Shown here piece after piece: positions 9,276-19,446 of a DNA stretch of 64,000 nt. The first letter of the stretch is position 1, and the number at the start of each line of letters is the position of its first letter. The position numbers and the translations under genes were made by a program. A model generated the notes under the pieces. The model saw only the letters and a program-made list of their open reading frames with translations. It was not told where the DNA came from and made no database searches. This stretch comes from Brettanomyces bruxellensis (Eukaryota > Ascomycota > Pichiomycetes > Pichiales > Pichiaceae), in NCBI RefSeq assembly GCF_011074885.1, contig NC_054686.1, forward strand, positions 1,054,001 to 1,118,000, written 5' to 3'.

Positions 9276-10478
9276 ATGAGTATGGAATTCTATTCAAATT
9301 TAGACTCACGGCTTCTTGACCGACAAACACCAACTATTTTTGAAATTATATCGGCAGAAGAGTTAGAGAATCTTCTCTCTCCATCCATACGATATGTGTT
9401 GGCATATTATGCGACCAGGCATCCAAGACATCTGATCAAGATTCTTAATCATTTTGGATCTTTAAATCTTCTAATCAGAGGTTTAATTGAGTACAGAGTT
9501 TTGAGAACATGGAACTCCACATTCATAGAGAAGTTTTATGGTTTAAAGAGAGTTAACAGACCAGCAATTGGCGAATGGATTACAAAAAGCATTTCGGATA
9601 TATCCCCGAGATATGAGAAACTAAGGCGTTTAAAGAAAAAGCAGATTTGGGGTACTCTTCTTGAGCTACTTCTCGTGCCGTACATTAAAGAGAAGTTAGA
9701 TGTATTATATGAACATCTTCTTCCAGAATATCTTCTCAATAAATTAAAACCTCGCGAGAGTATAAAGGATTTTATAAGGTACAGTTTTGTCAGATTGTAT
9801 CCAAAGGTAGAATTAACTCTACGAATTCTCGACATTGTATACAAAATCCTTTTTATATCAGGAAGAACAAAAAGTGCATCACTATTACAACAGCTCTTTG
9901 GCATTCAGTATGCCAGGTTCAGTTCATATGATTATCAGTTGAATGAGAAAAGAGTGTCAAAATATCTATCCTCTCCAATCGATCCGACATCCAGGGTTAG
10001 ACCGGAAAGTTCAACTGAATCTTTACTAAGGATGTATTCAAAGTTTGTTCGTCCTCTAAAAAAGACGCTTCTATTTGGGGCTGACACTGTATTACCCGCT
10101 TCCATATTTATTCTCAAGTTCCTTGAGTGGTGGAATTCATCTGATGCAGTAAGCAACTTCAAGAATGACAAGAAAGAGAAGAAGACACCCAAGCTGCCTT
10201 CATTGTTACCAAACAGTATGCTTGAGGATAAAGGCGTTGCAGGACAACTAGCCACAACAAACGATACGTGTCGTATATGTCATGAAGCAATAAAAAATCC
10301 CGCTATAATCGAGACGGGATACGTTTTTTGTTACCCATGTATCTATAATTTTTTGAAGGATGGCGATAAATCCACAGGAGGGAGATGTCCAGTAACAGGT
10401 AAGAAGCTTCTTGGTTGTAAGTATAGTGATACCATGAAAGAGTGGAAGGTCACTGGCATCAGGAGACTAATTATATAA
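9276..10478 (+). CDS. PEX12: Peroxin-12, RING peroxin of the peroxisomal import/export ubiquitin ligase
   Basis: A 400-residue protein, the same length as S. cerevisiae Pex12 (399). The N-terminus (FYSNLDSRLLDRQTPTIFEIISAEELENLL) and the helical, hydrophobic middle match the Pex2/Pex12 domain, which builds the retrotranslocation channel with Pex2 and Pex10. The C-terminal RING (about residues 331-385) reads CRICHEAI, then FCYPCIYNF, then GRCPVTGKKL. Like other Pex12 proteins it lacks part of the normal zinc-ligand set. Known role: with Pex2 and Pex10 it ubiquitinates the receptor Pex5 so that it is recycled from the peroxisome membrane. The first ATG of the frame is used (MSMEFYS). Confidence 0.95.
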   Translation: MSMEFYSNLDSRLLDRQTPTIFEIISAEELENLLSPSIRYVLAYYATRHPRHLIKILNHFGSLNLLIRGLIEYRVLRTWNSTFIEKFYGLKRVNRPAIGEWITKSISDISPRYEKLRRLKKKQIWGTLLELLLVPYIKEKLDVLYEHLLPEYLLNKLKPRESIKDFIRYSFVRLYPKVELTLRILDIVYKILFISGRTKSASLLQQLFGIQYARFSSYDYQLNEKRVSKYLSSPIDPTSRVRPESSTESLLRMYSKFVRPLKKTLLFGADTVLPASIFILKFLEWWNSSDAVSNFKNDKKEKKTPKLPSLLPNSMLEDKGVAGQLATTNDTCRICHEAIKNPAIIETGYVFCYPCIYNFLKDGDKSTGGRCPVTGKKLLGCKYSDTMKEWKVTGIRRLII

Positions 10479-10607
10479 TATAGTACAGTATTGAATAGTG
10501 ACATAATATGATGCTTAGAAAATTATTATCAGGTATATAAAAAAAGACAGGGTAAATAACGCAGATATAAGAAAAGATGCATCGACCAGATTGTTCGAGG
10601 ACCAATA

Positions 10608-12533
10608 TCATTCACTATCTTCACTGTCATCGAAATCTTGCCAATCAATGTAATTCTGGTGTATTATCTTTTTCGAATCTTTCAACATCAAAGGATCAAA
10701 TGGGAAGTACGCCTCTAAATCCAAAAATTCTTGCTTTCTTTCAAATCTATTCAGCGAGGACTCGCTATTTGCTGTCGCATCCCTTATACCATTCAATCTT
10801 TCCCTTTTATTCTTATCGATTATTGAAAAGCAGTAGCACATATCCACCTTTTGCACTATTCTGGCAAATATCAAAACAACTGTCTCATTGCAGAACTTGA
10901 GAGGATTGAACCTAGACATTATCATCTTATTAAAAAATTTATCCAATCTTAATTCCCATTCCTCGTCATTATCCTCTTTTTTCAAATCCCTAAAGCGGAA
11001 GCAGAAAATGTACATTAAACCTTGCAAAACACAATACAACATGGCAAACCTTTCCATTCCACCTTTGCCGGTACCGACCTCTTTCTCCCTTTCGGTGACA
11101 TATTCATTACACCAACTCATAAGGTATTTCATTACAGTCAACAACTGACCCCTAGTTAAAGACTTTGCACGAGCCATAAATGAGCACACATATTGCATGG
11201 CCTTAATACGGTTCGAAGCAATCTCGTTAGAGTTAAAAACGACGTCCAGAAGCATTACAAGAAAAGAATCAGTAAGATCTGACTGCTGTTGAACCATGTG
11301 AAACATCAAATATTGCACACATCTGGTGTAATGTGTGGGTAGAATGAATGTCCTAAAGATCGAGATTAGGGTATTGAATAGTGTTATTCCATTGCCTTCC
11401 TCCAATCCAATCTCAGTAAACGATTTTTCTGTGGACTTGAATATTAACTGCATTACTGCATCCAATTTTGACGATAAGTCCGTTATCCCTTCTATCTCCA
11501 GGTTATATTCTTCATCATCACCTTCCTCATGCAAAAGCTCACTTTCAACTTCTTCCTCTTCATTATAATCAGCGTCATAACCAGCATCCTCTTTATCGCT
11601 TAAGTTTGGCGATTGTGGAAGAAGATGCTCATTGGCAAGTTCAGGGAAATTTGTTTCGTTTCCCTCGTCATCATTATTATTATTGCTATCAGAATCCGTT
11701 TCATCTCCACTGCCGTTCTCTAAAGCTGCATTCAAATCTTCATCATCCACGTCATCAATTTCGTTTTGTAACTCAACGTCCAACTTGATAATATTCTCAA
11801 CGATGAGAGACCACACGGTGTATCTCAAATCATTGCAGTATGTCAAAATATATAATATGTTTTCCATGTAATGCACTATATCTTCCTTTGGTGCACTTTT
11901 GTTCGGGAAATTCCGTCTTAGGATCAACGGGAGGGTACTGAAAGAGGCAGGACTGATCTGTATCACATACTTGAGGGTTTTATGAATGGGCTGAAGTTCG
12001 ATCTCAGACTTCACAGTGAATGACGAAATTAAAATTTTTGAGATACTGCTGAACCACTTTGGCATACCAGACACTAAAACGGTGAGAAACGTTGAATAAC
12101 TCTTTATGAATTGCGTATCCGACAGATGTGAAAGAAAGTCATACTTGAGTAATGCCTGTATTAGCGGAGTGACGGCCCGGTTATCTAGTCTGGAAACATG
12201 CTGACTAAGAACAGTTAGAATTGTAGTGAGTGACTCAGTTGTAAGACAATCTGGACTAGTTGGAGGTAATAATATCTGTGATGTAAGCTGATCGATTGCG
12301 GATGTATCCCTCTTATCTAAGGAATCGAGAGCCGACCTGACCAACCGAGAATATAGTGTGCTAGAGAAATTTATTCTTGATCTTTTGTGCGATAATGTCC
12401 TGTGCGTAGAAACTGAAACCCCTTTTTGCAGGTGCCGTTTCCTGCTGGGAACACTATCAGTTATCATAACTCCAGAGGCAACTGGTGCAGCTAGTTGCGA
12501 AACTGAAGCAGTTGAAGTTTGTATTGACGCCAT
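10608..12533 (-). CDS. RRN3: RNA polymerase I transcription initiation factor Rrn3 (TIF-IA)
   Basis: 641 residues against 627 in S. cerevisiae. The family signature is in the C-terminal half: GMERFAMLYCVLQGLMYIFCFR, then DKFFNKMIMSRFNPLKFCNETVVLIFARI. The N-terminal half is a HEAT-like helical array. An acidic insertion at about residues 260-300 and a second at about 315-345 (Asp/Glu/Asn-rich) match the loops found in yeast Rrn3. Known role: Rrn3 binds the Pol I stalk region and recruits the competent polymerase to core factor at the rDNA promoter, and its phosphorylation couples rRNA synthesis to growth. It is convergent with PEX12 (129 bp between stops) and divergent from SNF4. Confidence 0.95.
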   Translation of the reverse strand: MASIQTSTASVSQLAAPVASGVMITDSVPSRKRHLQKGVSVSTHRTLSHKRSRINFSSTLYSRLVRSALDSLDKRDTSAIDQLTSQILLPPTSPDCLTTESLTTILTVLSQHVSRLDNRAVTPLIQALLKYDFLSHLSDTQFIKSYSTFLTVLVSGMPKWFSSISKILISSFTVKSEIELQPIHKTLKYVIQISPASFSTLPLILRRNFPNKSAPKEDIVHYMENILYILTYCNDLRYTVWSLIVENIIKLDVELQNEIDDVDDEDLNAALENGSGDETDSDSNNNNDDEGNETNFPELANEHLLPQSPNLSDKEDAGYDADYNEEEEVESELLHEEGDDEEYNLEIEGITDLSSKLDAVMQLIFKSTEKSFTEIGLEEGNGITLFNTLISIFRTFILPTHYTRCVQYLMFHMVQQQSDLTDSFLVMLLDVVFNSNEIASNRIKAMQYVCSFMARAKSLTRGQLLTVMKYLMSWCNEYVTEREKEVGTGKGGMERFAMLYCVLQGLMYIFCFRFRDLKKEDNDEEWELRLDKFFNKMIMSRFNPLKFCNETVVLIFARIVQKVDMCYCFSIIDKNKRERLNGIRDATANSESSLNRFERKQEFLDLEAYFPFDPLMLKDSKKIIHQNYIDWQDFDDSEDSE

Positions 12534-13337
12534 TTATTGAAAGTTCTTAAAGTAACGCAAACATCAAGTCCTGTTGACAAGGCTCCGATATCAGAACTGA
12601 TGTATAATATATAACAAATCAAAGAATGGAGAGTGAGATCTTCAGAGAAGAAAAGTGTAATAATATACAACTAAAAAAAGCGACTTAAAGGCAACCAGTT
12701 AATCTATACGGAATGCTATGGCTTTGATAATCTGATGCAATCAACTGATAAAGTTTCAAGTGATTTCAATCTATTTTTTGAGATTATATTTGCGCAAAGA
12801 CGAAGTGCCGTTATTATTAAAGTGGTTGATAAAGGTAGGTGCGAATCAAGCAAGCAGAATTCCAATGTATAACTACAGATGCAGAGTGCAGAAGAGCAGA
12901 GAAAAAAAAAAAAAGTAATAAAAAAATTTTTTCTTTCTTTCCTGATTGGGAACGATGAAGCCTTAAACTGCACTGTAATTACAAATTGTCAATAAAAGGG
13001 GTGGTGAACACAAAAAAAAAAATAAGTTATCTCATTTTTTTCAGTCGATCGACTTCGTGGCCCACAATCCTATGAGCGGTCGGTCGGCCGTATTATTTAA
13101 TTCAAAATTAGAAAAAAAATGTATGCACGAGTAATACCTAGTGCGAAAGACTCATACTCTTTAAGTTCATCTCTGTACTAATTGTTAGAGCTGATTGTCC
13201 AGTACGCTTTTGCACACGATTTGGACATATAAATATATCCATATATATATATCTATCTTATTTTATTCTTACATTATCATTTTGCCCCTTCCCTATACAT
13301 ATACATCACCCTTCAAACCCTTGAAGAGTTTCCCACT
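12534..13337. other. Divergent promoter RRN3 / SNF4
   Basis: 804 bp. An A-tract followed by AAAAAATTTTTT (about 12901-12930) resembles the RRPE element of ribosome-biogenesis promoters and lies about 380 bp from the RRN3 start. A GGTCGGTCGGCC repeat sits near 13079-13090 and an alternating AT run at 13232-13252. No gene seen. Confidence 0.45.
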
Positions 13338-14348
13338 ATGAACACAGCATTCAATCAGCCTGTATCAAATAGTCATTCGCATCCCGGGATATTGTCCAAT
13401 CTTTCTCCTGAACAAAGAAAGAAGGATCAAGAGATCGGCTTAAAGGCAATCAGGGAGTTTTTGAAGAGCAAGACATCCTTCGATGTGCTTCCCGTGTCCT
13501 ACAGAGTGGTTGTTTTTGAAACGCTTCTTTTGGTTAAACGAGCTCTGAATATTTTACTTCAAAATGGAATTGTGTCTGCACCTTTATGGGATAGCAAGAC
13601 GTCTCGATTTGCAGGATTACTTACATCAAATGATTTTATTAATGTCATACAATACTATTCGCAGAACCCAGATCAATTTCAATATATAGACAATTTAACG
13701 TTGGATCGATTACGAGACGTCGAGAAGGCGGTTGGTTCATCATCTCTTGAAACAGTTTCAATTCATCCATTTAAGCCATTGTATGACGCTTGTGTGATGA
13801 TGATTCAGAGTTCCTCCAGACGTATTCCGTTGATTGATGAAGATGAAGACACGCATAGAGAAATTGTTGTTAGTGTCTTGACTCAGTACAGAATTTTGAA
13901 GTTTGTCAGCATGAACTGCAAAGAGACCAAGATTTTATTGCAGCCGCTCTGCGAGTTAAAAATTGGAACTACTTCAAATATTTCGGCTGCAAAACTAGAG
14001 ACACCAGTTATGGAAGTTATCAATTTAATGATAGGCAAGAGTATCTCTGCTGTTCCAATTGTCGATGAACAAAATAAATTGATCAATGTCTTTGAAGCAG
14101 TCGATGTGCTTTCCTTGATCAAAGGTGGGCTCTACGCTGATCTATCTTTAAGTGTCGGCCAAGCATTACTGAAAAGATCTGATGACTTTGAAGGTGTCTA
14201 CACATGTACAATGAATGACAGTCTTTACACGATTTTTGATACCATCAGGAAGGCAAGAGTCCACAGATTATTTATTGTGGATGATGAAAGCAAGCTGCTC
14301 GGTGTGCTGACTCTGAGCGATATATTGAAATATATGCTTTTTTCTTAA
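13338..14348 (+). CDS. SNF4: AMP-activated/Snf1 protein kinase gamma subunit Snf4
   Basis: 336 residues (322 in S. cerevisiae). Four CBS repeats can be followed: about residues 40-115 (LPVSYRVVVFETLLLVKRAL...NGIVSAPLWD), 130-200 (SIHPFKPLYDACVMMIQSSSRRIPLIDED), 215-275 (TPVMEVINLMIGKSISAVPIVDEQ) and 285-336 (DSLYTIFDTIRKARVHRLFIVDDESKLLGVLTLSDIL, ending KYMLF). Known role: Snf4 binds adenine nucleotides and relieves autoinhibition of the Snf1 kinase, allowing growth on non-glucose carbon and glucose derepression. CTG codons at 14307 and 14313 lie at conserved Leu positions of GVLTLSDIL, showing that CTG means Leu in this organism. The ATG at 13338 gives a short N-terminus rich in Asn, Ser and His. 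Confidence 0.96.
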   Translation: MNTAFNQPVSNSHSHPGILSNLSPEQRKKDQEIGLKAIREFLKSKTSFDVLPVSYRVVVFETLLLVKRALNILLQNGIVSAPLWDSKTSRFAGLLTSNDFINVIQYYSQNPDQFQYIDNLTLDRLRDVEKAVGSSSLETVSIHPFKPLYDACVMMIQSSSRRIPLIDEDEDTHREIVVSVLTQYRILKFVSMNCKETKILLQPLCELKIGTTSNISAAKLETPVMEVINLMIGKSISAVPIVDEQNKLINVFEAVDVLSLIKGGLYADLSLSVGQALLKRSDDFEGVYTCTMNDSLYTIFDTIRKARVHRLFIVDDESKLLGVLTLSDILKYMLFS

Positions 14349-14854
14349 ACTAGATGATTTAATGCCGTTATTCATGTTATATTTCTTGTTATTAGTTTGG
14401 TCATGATTTATTTTGCTTTTTTTTTCTCTTTTCTTTTCAAACTCTCTTAGAGATACTTCCGTTTCAGTTATAGATGAATTTTGATGCTTACTCTTAATCT
14501 TTATAGCTTTATAAACGCAAACCCGTTTCGATCTGCAAACCTCGCCAAGGCCTTTTTTTTTTTTTCATTTACCGTTAAAAAATCGGAGATTAAATAAATG
14601 ATCCGTTTTTTATCTTTTCGCTTGCTGTGCAATCTGCAAGTGAGCACAAACCGGCTTACTAATTCCCAAATTTTGAAATTTTATTTTGAATCTTCAATAG
14701 TGAATACTTACAATTTGCCTTTTCGGCCCATTTCATCTGCTATCCAGTTCAAACTAAGCGATTATTCTTCATTATATTGCTAGGCTTTATAATCTTCGTC
14801 AACCGTATGCCTCATTTGAAATTTCAGTGTTAATCTTAAAAGGTGGTTCATAAT
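14349..14854. other. Intergenic region SNF4-OPT gene
   Basis: 506 bp with T-rich runs (14419-14440, 14552-14563). It holds the SNF4 3' flank and the promoter of the transporter. A 61-codon ATG ORF at 14598 has no coding character. No motif recognised. Confidence 0.4.
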
Positions 14855-17194
14855 ATGGCAATCAGCTCCCAACTTCCAAATGATAAGGAATGGTCTTCGA
14901 AGGCTGATTTGCCTCAAATCACTCTTCGTTCCACTATAACAGGGTTGATTATTGGTACGGTGATTCTCATTTCTAACTTTCAATTTGGTCTGCAGACCGG
15001 ATGGGTTTCTATGATGTCTCTTCCATCAGCTTTATTAGGGTTTGCCGTTTTCAAGTCTCTTCAAAAGAGACTCAGTTTTGGGTTCACAGATGTGGAAAAT
15101 GTATTTGTACAAAGTGTGTCTGTGGCTGTCGCCACCGGTCCTTTGGCGTACGGATTTATTGGAATTATACCTGCGATTGAGAAGTTTTTGACAAACGAGG
15201 AAAGTGGATATACAGAAGGCATTGATTTACATCCCATATGGAAGTTAATTGTCTGGTCTGCCGGTGTTGCCTTCTTTGGTGTGTTTTTTGCAATCCCTCT
15301 CAGGAAGGAATACGTTATAAAGGAGAATTTGCCATTTCCCAGTGGGAGTGCCACCGCCACTCTTATTTCAGTTTTTCATGGAACTTCCTTGAAAATCGAG
15401 CCCGCATCTGCATCAACCGATGAGACTCCTAGCAGAGATATCGAAAGAGAAGATACAAGTACAGAGGCTTCATCAAATGGACAGACAAGGCAAAATAAAT
15501 CTCCTCTGCCTATACGATCTCTTGAAGCTGCAAGTATTGACAGTTCATTGAGCCAACCTTCTGAGACGGAGCGTTTGCTTGATAGGAGTATTGTTGATGA
15601 GCCAAGACCAATTGAAGATGTAGATGATAACGAAGCGCGGAGTGTATATGAAGGCATACGACCATATAGAAGTGATATGACCATTATAGAATCACAGGAC
15701 TTATGCAGACTCACACAAATCAGCGCGTATCATTCGAACTTAAAGCTCTTGATTAATACATCTGCAGGAGCTGCTGCTTATACTATAGTTTCGTACTTCA
15801 TTCCGCAGATTAGGGCCATTCCTTTGTTTGGAAATTACATCTCCCACAGATATCTTATAAATTTTCAGCCATCGCCCGCTTATATCGGTCAGGGAATCAT
15901 TATGGGCTTTGAAACTACCGCGTATATGCTATTTGGAGCCATTTTGGGATGGTTTGTTTTGTCTCCACTTGCACAACATGAAGGCTGGGCACCTGGCGAT
16001 ATTAATGATTGGAAGACAGGCTCTGAGGGCTGGATCATGTGGATAAGTTTAAGTATTATGATTAGTGACTCGGTCGTGTCCCTCGTTGTTGTCACTGTAA
16101 GGACACTCTTGCATTTTGTTTCTTCTGTTTGCAACCCAGAAAAGGAATTGGCAACTCAAGCAGCTCGCAATATATCACAACCTATAGAATCTTCTGAGCA
16201 ATTCTCATCTTTCGTTGAGCCGACTCACACAGATACTAACCACAGCATGAATAAAGGCAGTGACAACGACTCGACAGAAACAACACAAAGTTTTCAAATG
16301 CTTCGAGATGTATCCAAGAAGCATCTGGTTCCAAATGTTTGGGTCTCTTGTGGTCTCACATTTTCATGCATATTGTGTGTCTTTTCGACCCGCGCCGTTT
16401 TTGGAACTGTCATCCCGATTTACGCTATTGTGATATCGGTCATCATGAGTTTATTTCTTTCTATTCTTGGTGTGAAAGCATTGGGTGAAACCGATCTTAA
16501 CCCCGTCAGTGGAATTGGAAAATTATCGCAACTTATATGCGCCCTGTGCGTTCCAAAAAATACCAGAGGTTCGATTCTTATTAATTTGATTAGCGGTGCG
16601 ATTTCAGAAGCTACCACACAACAAGCAGGTGATTTGATGCAGGACCTTAAGACAGGCTATTTATTGGGTGCCTCTCCGAGGGCCCAGTTTGCAGCACAGA
16701 TATACGGATCGATATTTTCGATATTCATGAGTTCTCTAATGTACAAGGTATACACAAGTCTTTACCAAATTCCAGGTAAGCTGTTTAAAATACCAACAGC
16801 AGTGATATGGATCGATTGTGCCAGATTGGTGAGCGGTACTGGATTACCGCCGAAAGTACTGGAGTTTTCGGTATTTTTTGGAATCTTGTTTGGTACGATA
16901 TCATTACTTAAAAATCTCATCACGGACAAACACAACTGGTATTATAAATATTTAAAGTTTCTCCCAGATGGTGTGCCAGTTGGTATTGGCATATATAATG
17001 TGCCATCATTTACATTTGCACGGTTTATTGGAGGGTTCATCTCGTATTACTATCTTAAATGTGTGGGAGATTGTAAACATTGCAGGGATGGAAGGGTGAG
17101 AATGATTATTTTCAGCAGTGGATTAGTTTTGGGAGAAGGACTTTTCAGCGTTGTAAATATGATTCTCTTTTCGTTGAACGTGCCGCATTTGTGA
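14855..17194 (+). CDS. OPT-superfamily oligopeptide/metal-chelate transporter (YGL114W-like)
   Basis: 779 residues from the ATG at 14855; the frame is open four codons further upstream but only to a GTG. The N-terminal signature ITLRSTITGLIIGTVILISNFQFGLQTGWVSMMSLPSALLG is that of the OPT family. About 14 hydrophobic segments follow, with NLPFPSGSATATL (typical of the YSL/OPT group) near residue 165 and a long hydrophilic, Ser/Glu-rich loop at about 175-285. A second polar loop lies near 425-485. The closest S. cerevisiae gene by structure is the uncharacterised OPT YGL114W. Family members carry small peptides or metal chelates across membranes; the substrate here cannot be read from sequence. 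Confidence 0.88.
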   Translation: MAISSQLPNDKEWSSKADLPQITLRSTITGLIIGTVILISNFQFGLQTGWVSMMSLPSALLGFAVFKSLQKRLSFGFTDVENVFVQSVSVAVATGPLAYGFIGIIPAIEKFLTNEESGYTEGIDLHPIWKLIVWSAGVAFFGVFFAIPLRKEYVIKENLPFPSGSATATLISVFHGTSLKIEPASASTDETPSRDIEREDTSTEASSNGQTRQNKSPLPIRSLEAASIDSSLSQPSETERLLDRSIVDEPRPIEDVDDNEARSVYEGIRPYRSDMTIIESQDLCRLTQISAYHSNLKLLINTSAGAAAYTIVSYFIPQIRAIPLFGNYISHRYLINFQPSPAYIGQGIIMGFETTAYMLFGAILGWFVLSPLAQHEGWAPGDINDWKTGSEGWIMWISLSIMISDSVVSLVVVTVRTLLHFVSSVCNPEKELATQAARNISQPIESSEQFSSFVEPTHTDTNHSMNKGSDNDSTETTQSFQMLRDVSKKHLVPNVWVSCGLTFSCILCVFSTRAVFGTVIPIYAIVISVIMSLFLSILGVKALGETDLNPVSGIGKLSQLICALCVPKNTRGSILINLISGAISEATTQQAGDLMQDLKTGYLLGASPRAQFAAQIYGSIFSIFMSSLMYKVYTSLYQIPGKLFKIPTAVIWIDCARLVSGTGLPPKVLEFSVFFGILFGTISLLKNLITDKHNWYYKYLKFLPDGVPVGIGIYNVPSFTFARFIGGFISYYYLKCVGDCKHCRDGRVRMIIFSSGLVLGEGLFSVVNMILFSLNVPHL

Positions 17195-17820
17195 AGACGG
17201 GCTTACTCATATATAATCTGAAGATATTAATGTTCGTTGCATCATTGAAAATTCGTTATGAATTTAGCCTATTTGTAGGGATTATTGGTGGTATCTAGCA
17301 AAGATGTAGGAATATGTAAACACGTGGCAGGGTAAAAAGATTTGGGAGTAGAACTGGAAAACAAAATACAAGCACAAATAAAATTAAGAAAGATGAAGAA
17401 AGGAGAAAACAGAATAAAAAGAGGTTGTAAAAAAAAGGGGGAAAAAAAAGAGAAAACGGATAATGAATAGAAATAAAGAATAGAAAAAGCAACAACAGTA
17501 GATAGCATCCACACCTGTTACAAAAAGGAATACAATAAAGGCTGCATCAGGAAACATTGAATACGTATGCCTGATGTAGTAGCAACCGAATATTTTCATG
17601 GCACCTTCTGTCCAATGATAGCGGCTTCTGATTCCGTCTGTTTGCACAAAATTTGAAAAGCAAATGGTTATTTCTTACAGACAGTTGTGTAACTGGCTTT
17701 ACTTGCTGCTTTCCGCACGTTTCTTCAGATCAAGAGAAGTCCATTTAGCATATTTTTAAACCCTAGGTTTCCTCCTCATAAATCTCAGTTGTATTTGGCA
17801 TGTATCAAATCTAAATCAGA
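17195..17820. other. Convergent intergenic region (OPT gene / KH protein)
   Basis: 626 bp of 3' flanking sequence for both neighbours. The + strand is purine-rich and A-rich at about 17330-17490. No gene or RNA signature found. Confidence 0.5.
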
Positions 17821-19446
17821 TCAATTATTCTTTCCTTCGATGCCCTGCTGACGATCTGGTGATCCCTCTCTCCTTTGTCCTCTTTGCTCGCGCATCTTCT
17901 CGTTCTCAATCTTGTTGTTTATCAAAAGAAGAGCATTCTGGATTCCGTACATATTGTTTGACATCAAGGTCAATTTTCTTTCCGTGGAGCCGGGAACTTC
18001 GTCGTTGATCTTCACGTAGCATCCAGTCTGCTGGCGGATATCCTTTAAATTTCTTCCTCCACGACCAATGATGAGACCAATGTGCTTTTGAGGAACAAAT
18101 ATATCTTGGTTCAGCTTCCCATCTGCACCAGTAGTCACAGTTTCAGCTCTGGTATTGGATGCCACGGCAGCAGGGTTAAACTGTGGAGCATACTGAGGAG
18201 GGAAGTATCCTCCCATCTGTGGCGGTTTTCCTCCCGAAATTCTTCCCATGTTAGATTGCCCATCACCAGATTCTGGGGATTGACCGTTGGTATTTCCCTG
18301 AGGGGACATTTGGCCGTACATGCCCATCATCTGGGATGGCATGCCCATCATTGGTCCAAATCCAGGCTGAGGACCAAACTGTCTTCCCATTCGTCCACCG
18401 CGGAAATCACCCATCATGCGATGTTGGAATCTTCTAGCGGAAGAATTAACTAATGGGATGGTTGGCTGGGCGAAGTTTGCAGGGTTGTAATATATGGCCT
18501 TGGACATTTGCTGCTTGTGCTCTATCACCGTCTGTGCTATGTAGTACGTTGCAATATGGATGGCATCAGCTACACCATTGATGTTGAGAACACGGTCTGT
18601 CGAAGCAGGAAGAATTTGGTCATTTGCCTTCAGAGCAGCGGCAGAGCTCTCCTCGATCTCTCTGAATCTGCTTCCCTTTTTTCCAATAATGTAACCCATG
18701 ATCGTGTGTGGAAACAAAAGACGCAAGTTGTACTGCTGGGATTCTAAAGATGAAGGAACATTCAGCGGCTCACCTAGTTGCATCCTCACAATCAATCCAA
18801 ACGCCTTGGCAACGTATTCGGCAGGGCCTCTCACGCTAATCACTCTTTCTGGAACACCTTTCAAGTTATCACTCACGTTTATGCGAGCATTTGAAAGTTC
18901 CTTGATCTTCTTAATTGTCTCGCCACCTTTCCCAACAACTGTTGCAGCCTCGCTAATCGTGCAAAGCATTCTGAAGTGAACGTACGTCGGATCATCGTCA
19001 TGTACCACCCGATGTGAAGAAATAGGACCTGCACCAGATAACTGATCCTTCGATCCTTCCTGTCCCTCTTCCTTTGAGCCCTCCCCGTTCTTTGAATCAT
19101 CGTTCCCATCATTACTTGCCATCTCCTCATCCTCGTTCCTTTCGTTGTTGCCTTCTTCTATTTTTTCATCGTTCATGTTGACGTTTTCAGCTTCATGCGA
19201 AAATTCAGCGGGAATAGTATCCTTTGAATTGGTATTATCTTTATCATCACTTTCATTGGTTTCAGGTCTCGAAGAATCTTCCTCAGAGTTCAACTCGTTG
19301 GCACCAGAAGGGTTCTTTGATGCATCGAGTGGAACTGATGTTTTCTGTTTATCCTCCTCAATATCTTTCTTCTCAACAGCCTCACTGTCCAGAGCAACCC
19401 TCTTGGCGGTATTTTCCTCACTCTCCTCGTTTTTCCTTTTAAGCAT
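17821..19446 (-). CDS. PBP2: Triple-KH-domain RNA-binding protein (Pbp2-like, PCBP/hnRNP E family)
   Basis: 541 residues. A Glu/Asp/Lys-rich N-terminal region (about 1-150) precedes three KH domains. KH1 is at about 155-225 (VVGKGGETIKKIKE), KH2 at about 240-315 (IIGKKGSRFREIEE, then ADAIHIATYYIA) and KH3 at about 447-515 (IIGRGGRNLKDIRQ). All three keep the GxxG loop. Between KH2 and KH3 lies a Gly/Met/Gln/Pro-rich low-complexity linker. S. cerevisiae Pbp2 and Hek2/Khd1 both have three KH domains; the KH2 ending favours Pbp2. Such proteins bind C-rich or CNN-repeat mRNA and affect localisation, stability and telomere functions. A choice between Pbp2 and Hek2 needs a tree. Divergent from SWC5 across 925 bp. 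Confidence 0.75.
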   Translation of the reverse strand: MLKRKNEESEENTAKRVALDSEAVEKKDIEEDKQKTSVPLDASKNPSGANELNSEEDSSRPETNESDDKDNTNSKDTIPAEFSHEAENVNMNDEKIEEGNNERNEDEEMASNDGNDDSKNGEGSKEEGQEGSKDQLSGAGPISSHRVVHDDDPTYVHFRMLCTISEAATVVGKGGETIKKIKELSNARINVSDNLKGVPERVISVRGPAEYVAKAFGLIVRMQLGEPLNVPSSLESQQYNLRLLFPHTIMGYIIGKKGSRFREIEESSAAALKANDQILPASTDRVLNINGVADAIHIATYYIAQTVIEHKQQMSKAIYYNPANFAQPTIPLVNSSARRFQHRMMGDFRGGRMGRQFGPQPGFGPMMGMPSQMMGMYGQMSPQGNTNGQSPESGDGQSNMGRISGGKPPQMGGYFPPQYAPQFNPAAVASNTRAETVTTGADGKLNQDIFVPQKHIGLIIGRGGRNLKDIRQQTGCYVKINDEVPGSTERKLTLMSNNMYGIQNALLLINNKIENEKMREQRGQRREGSPDRQQGIEGKNN

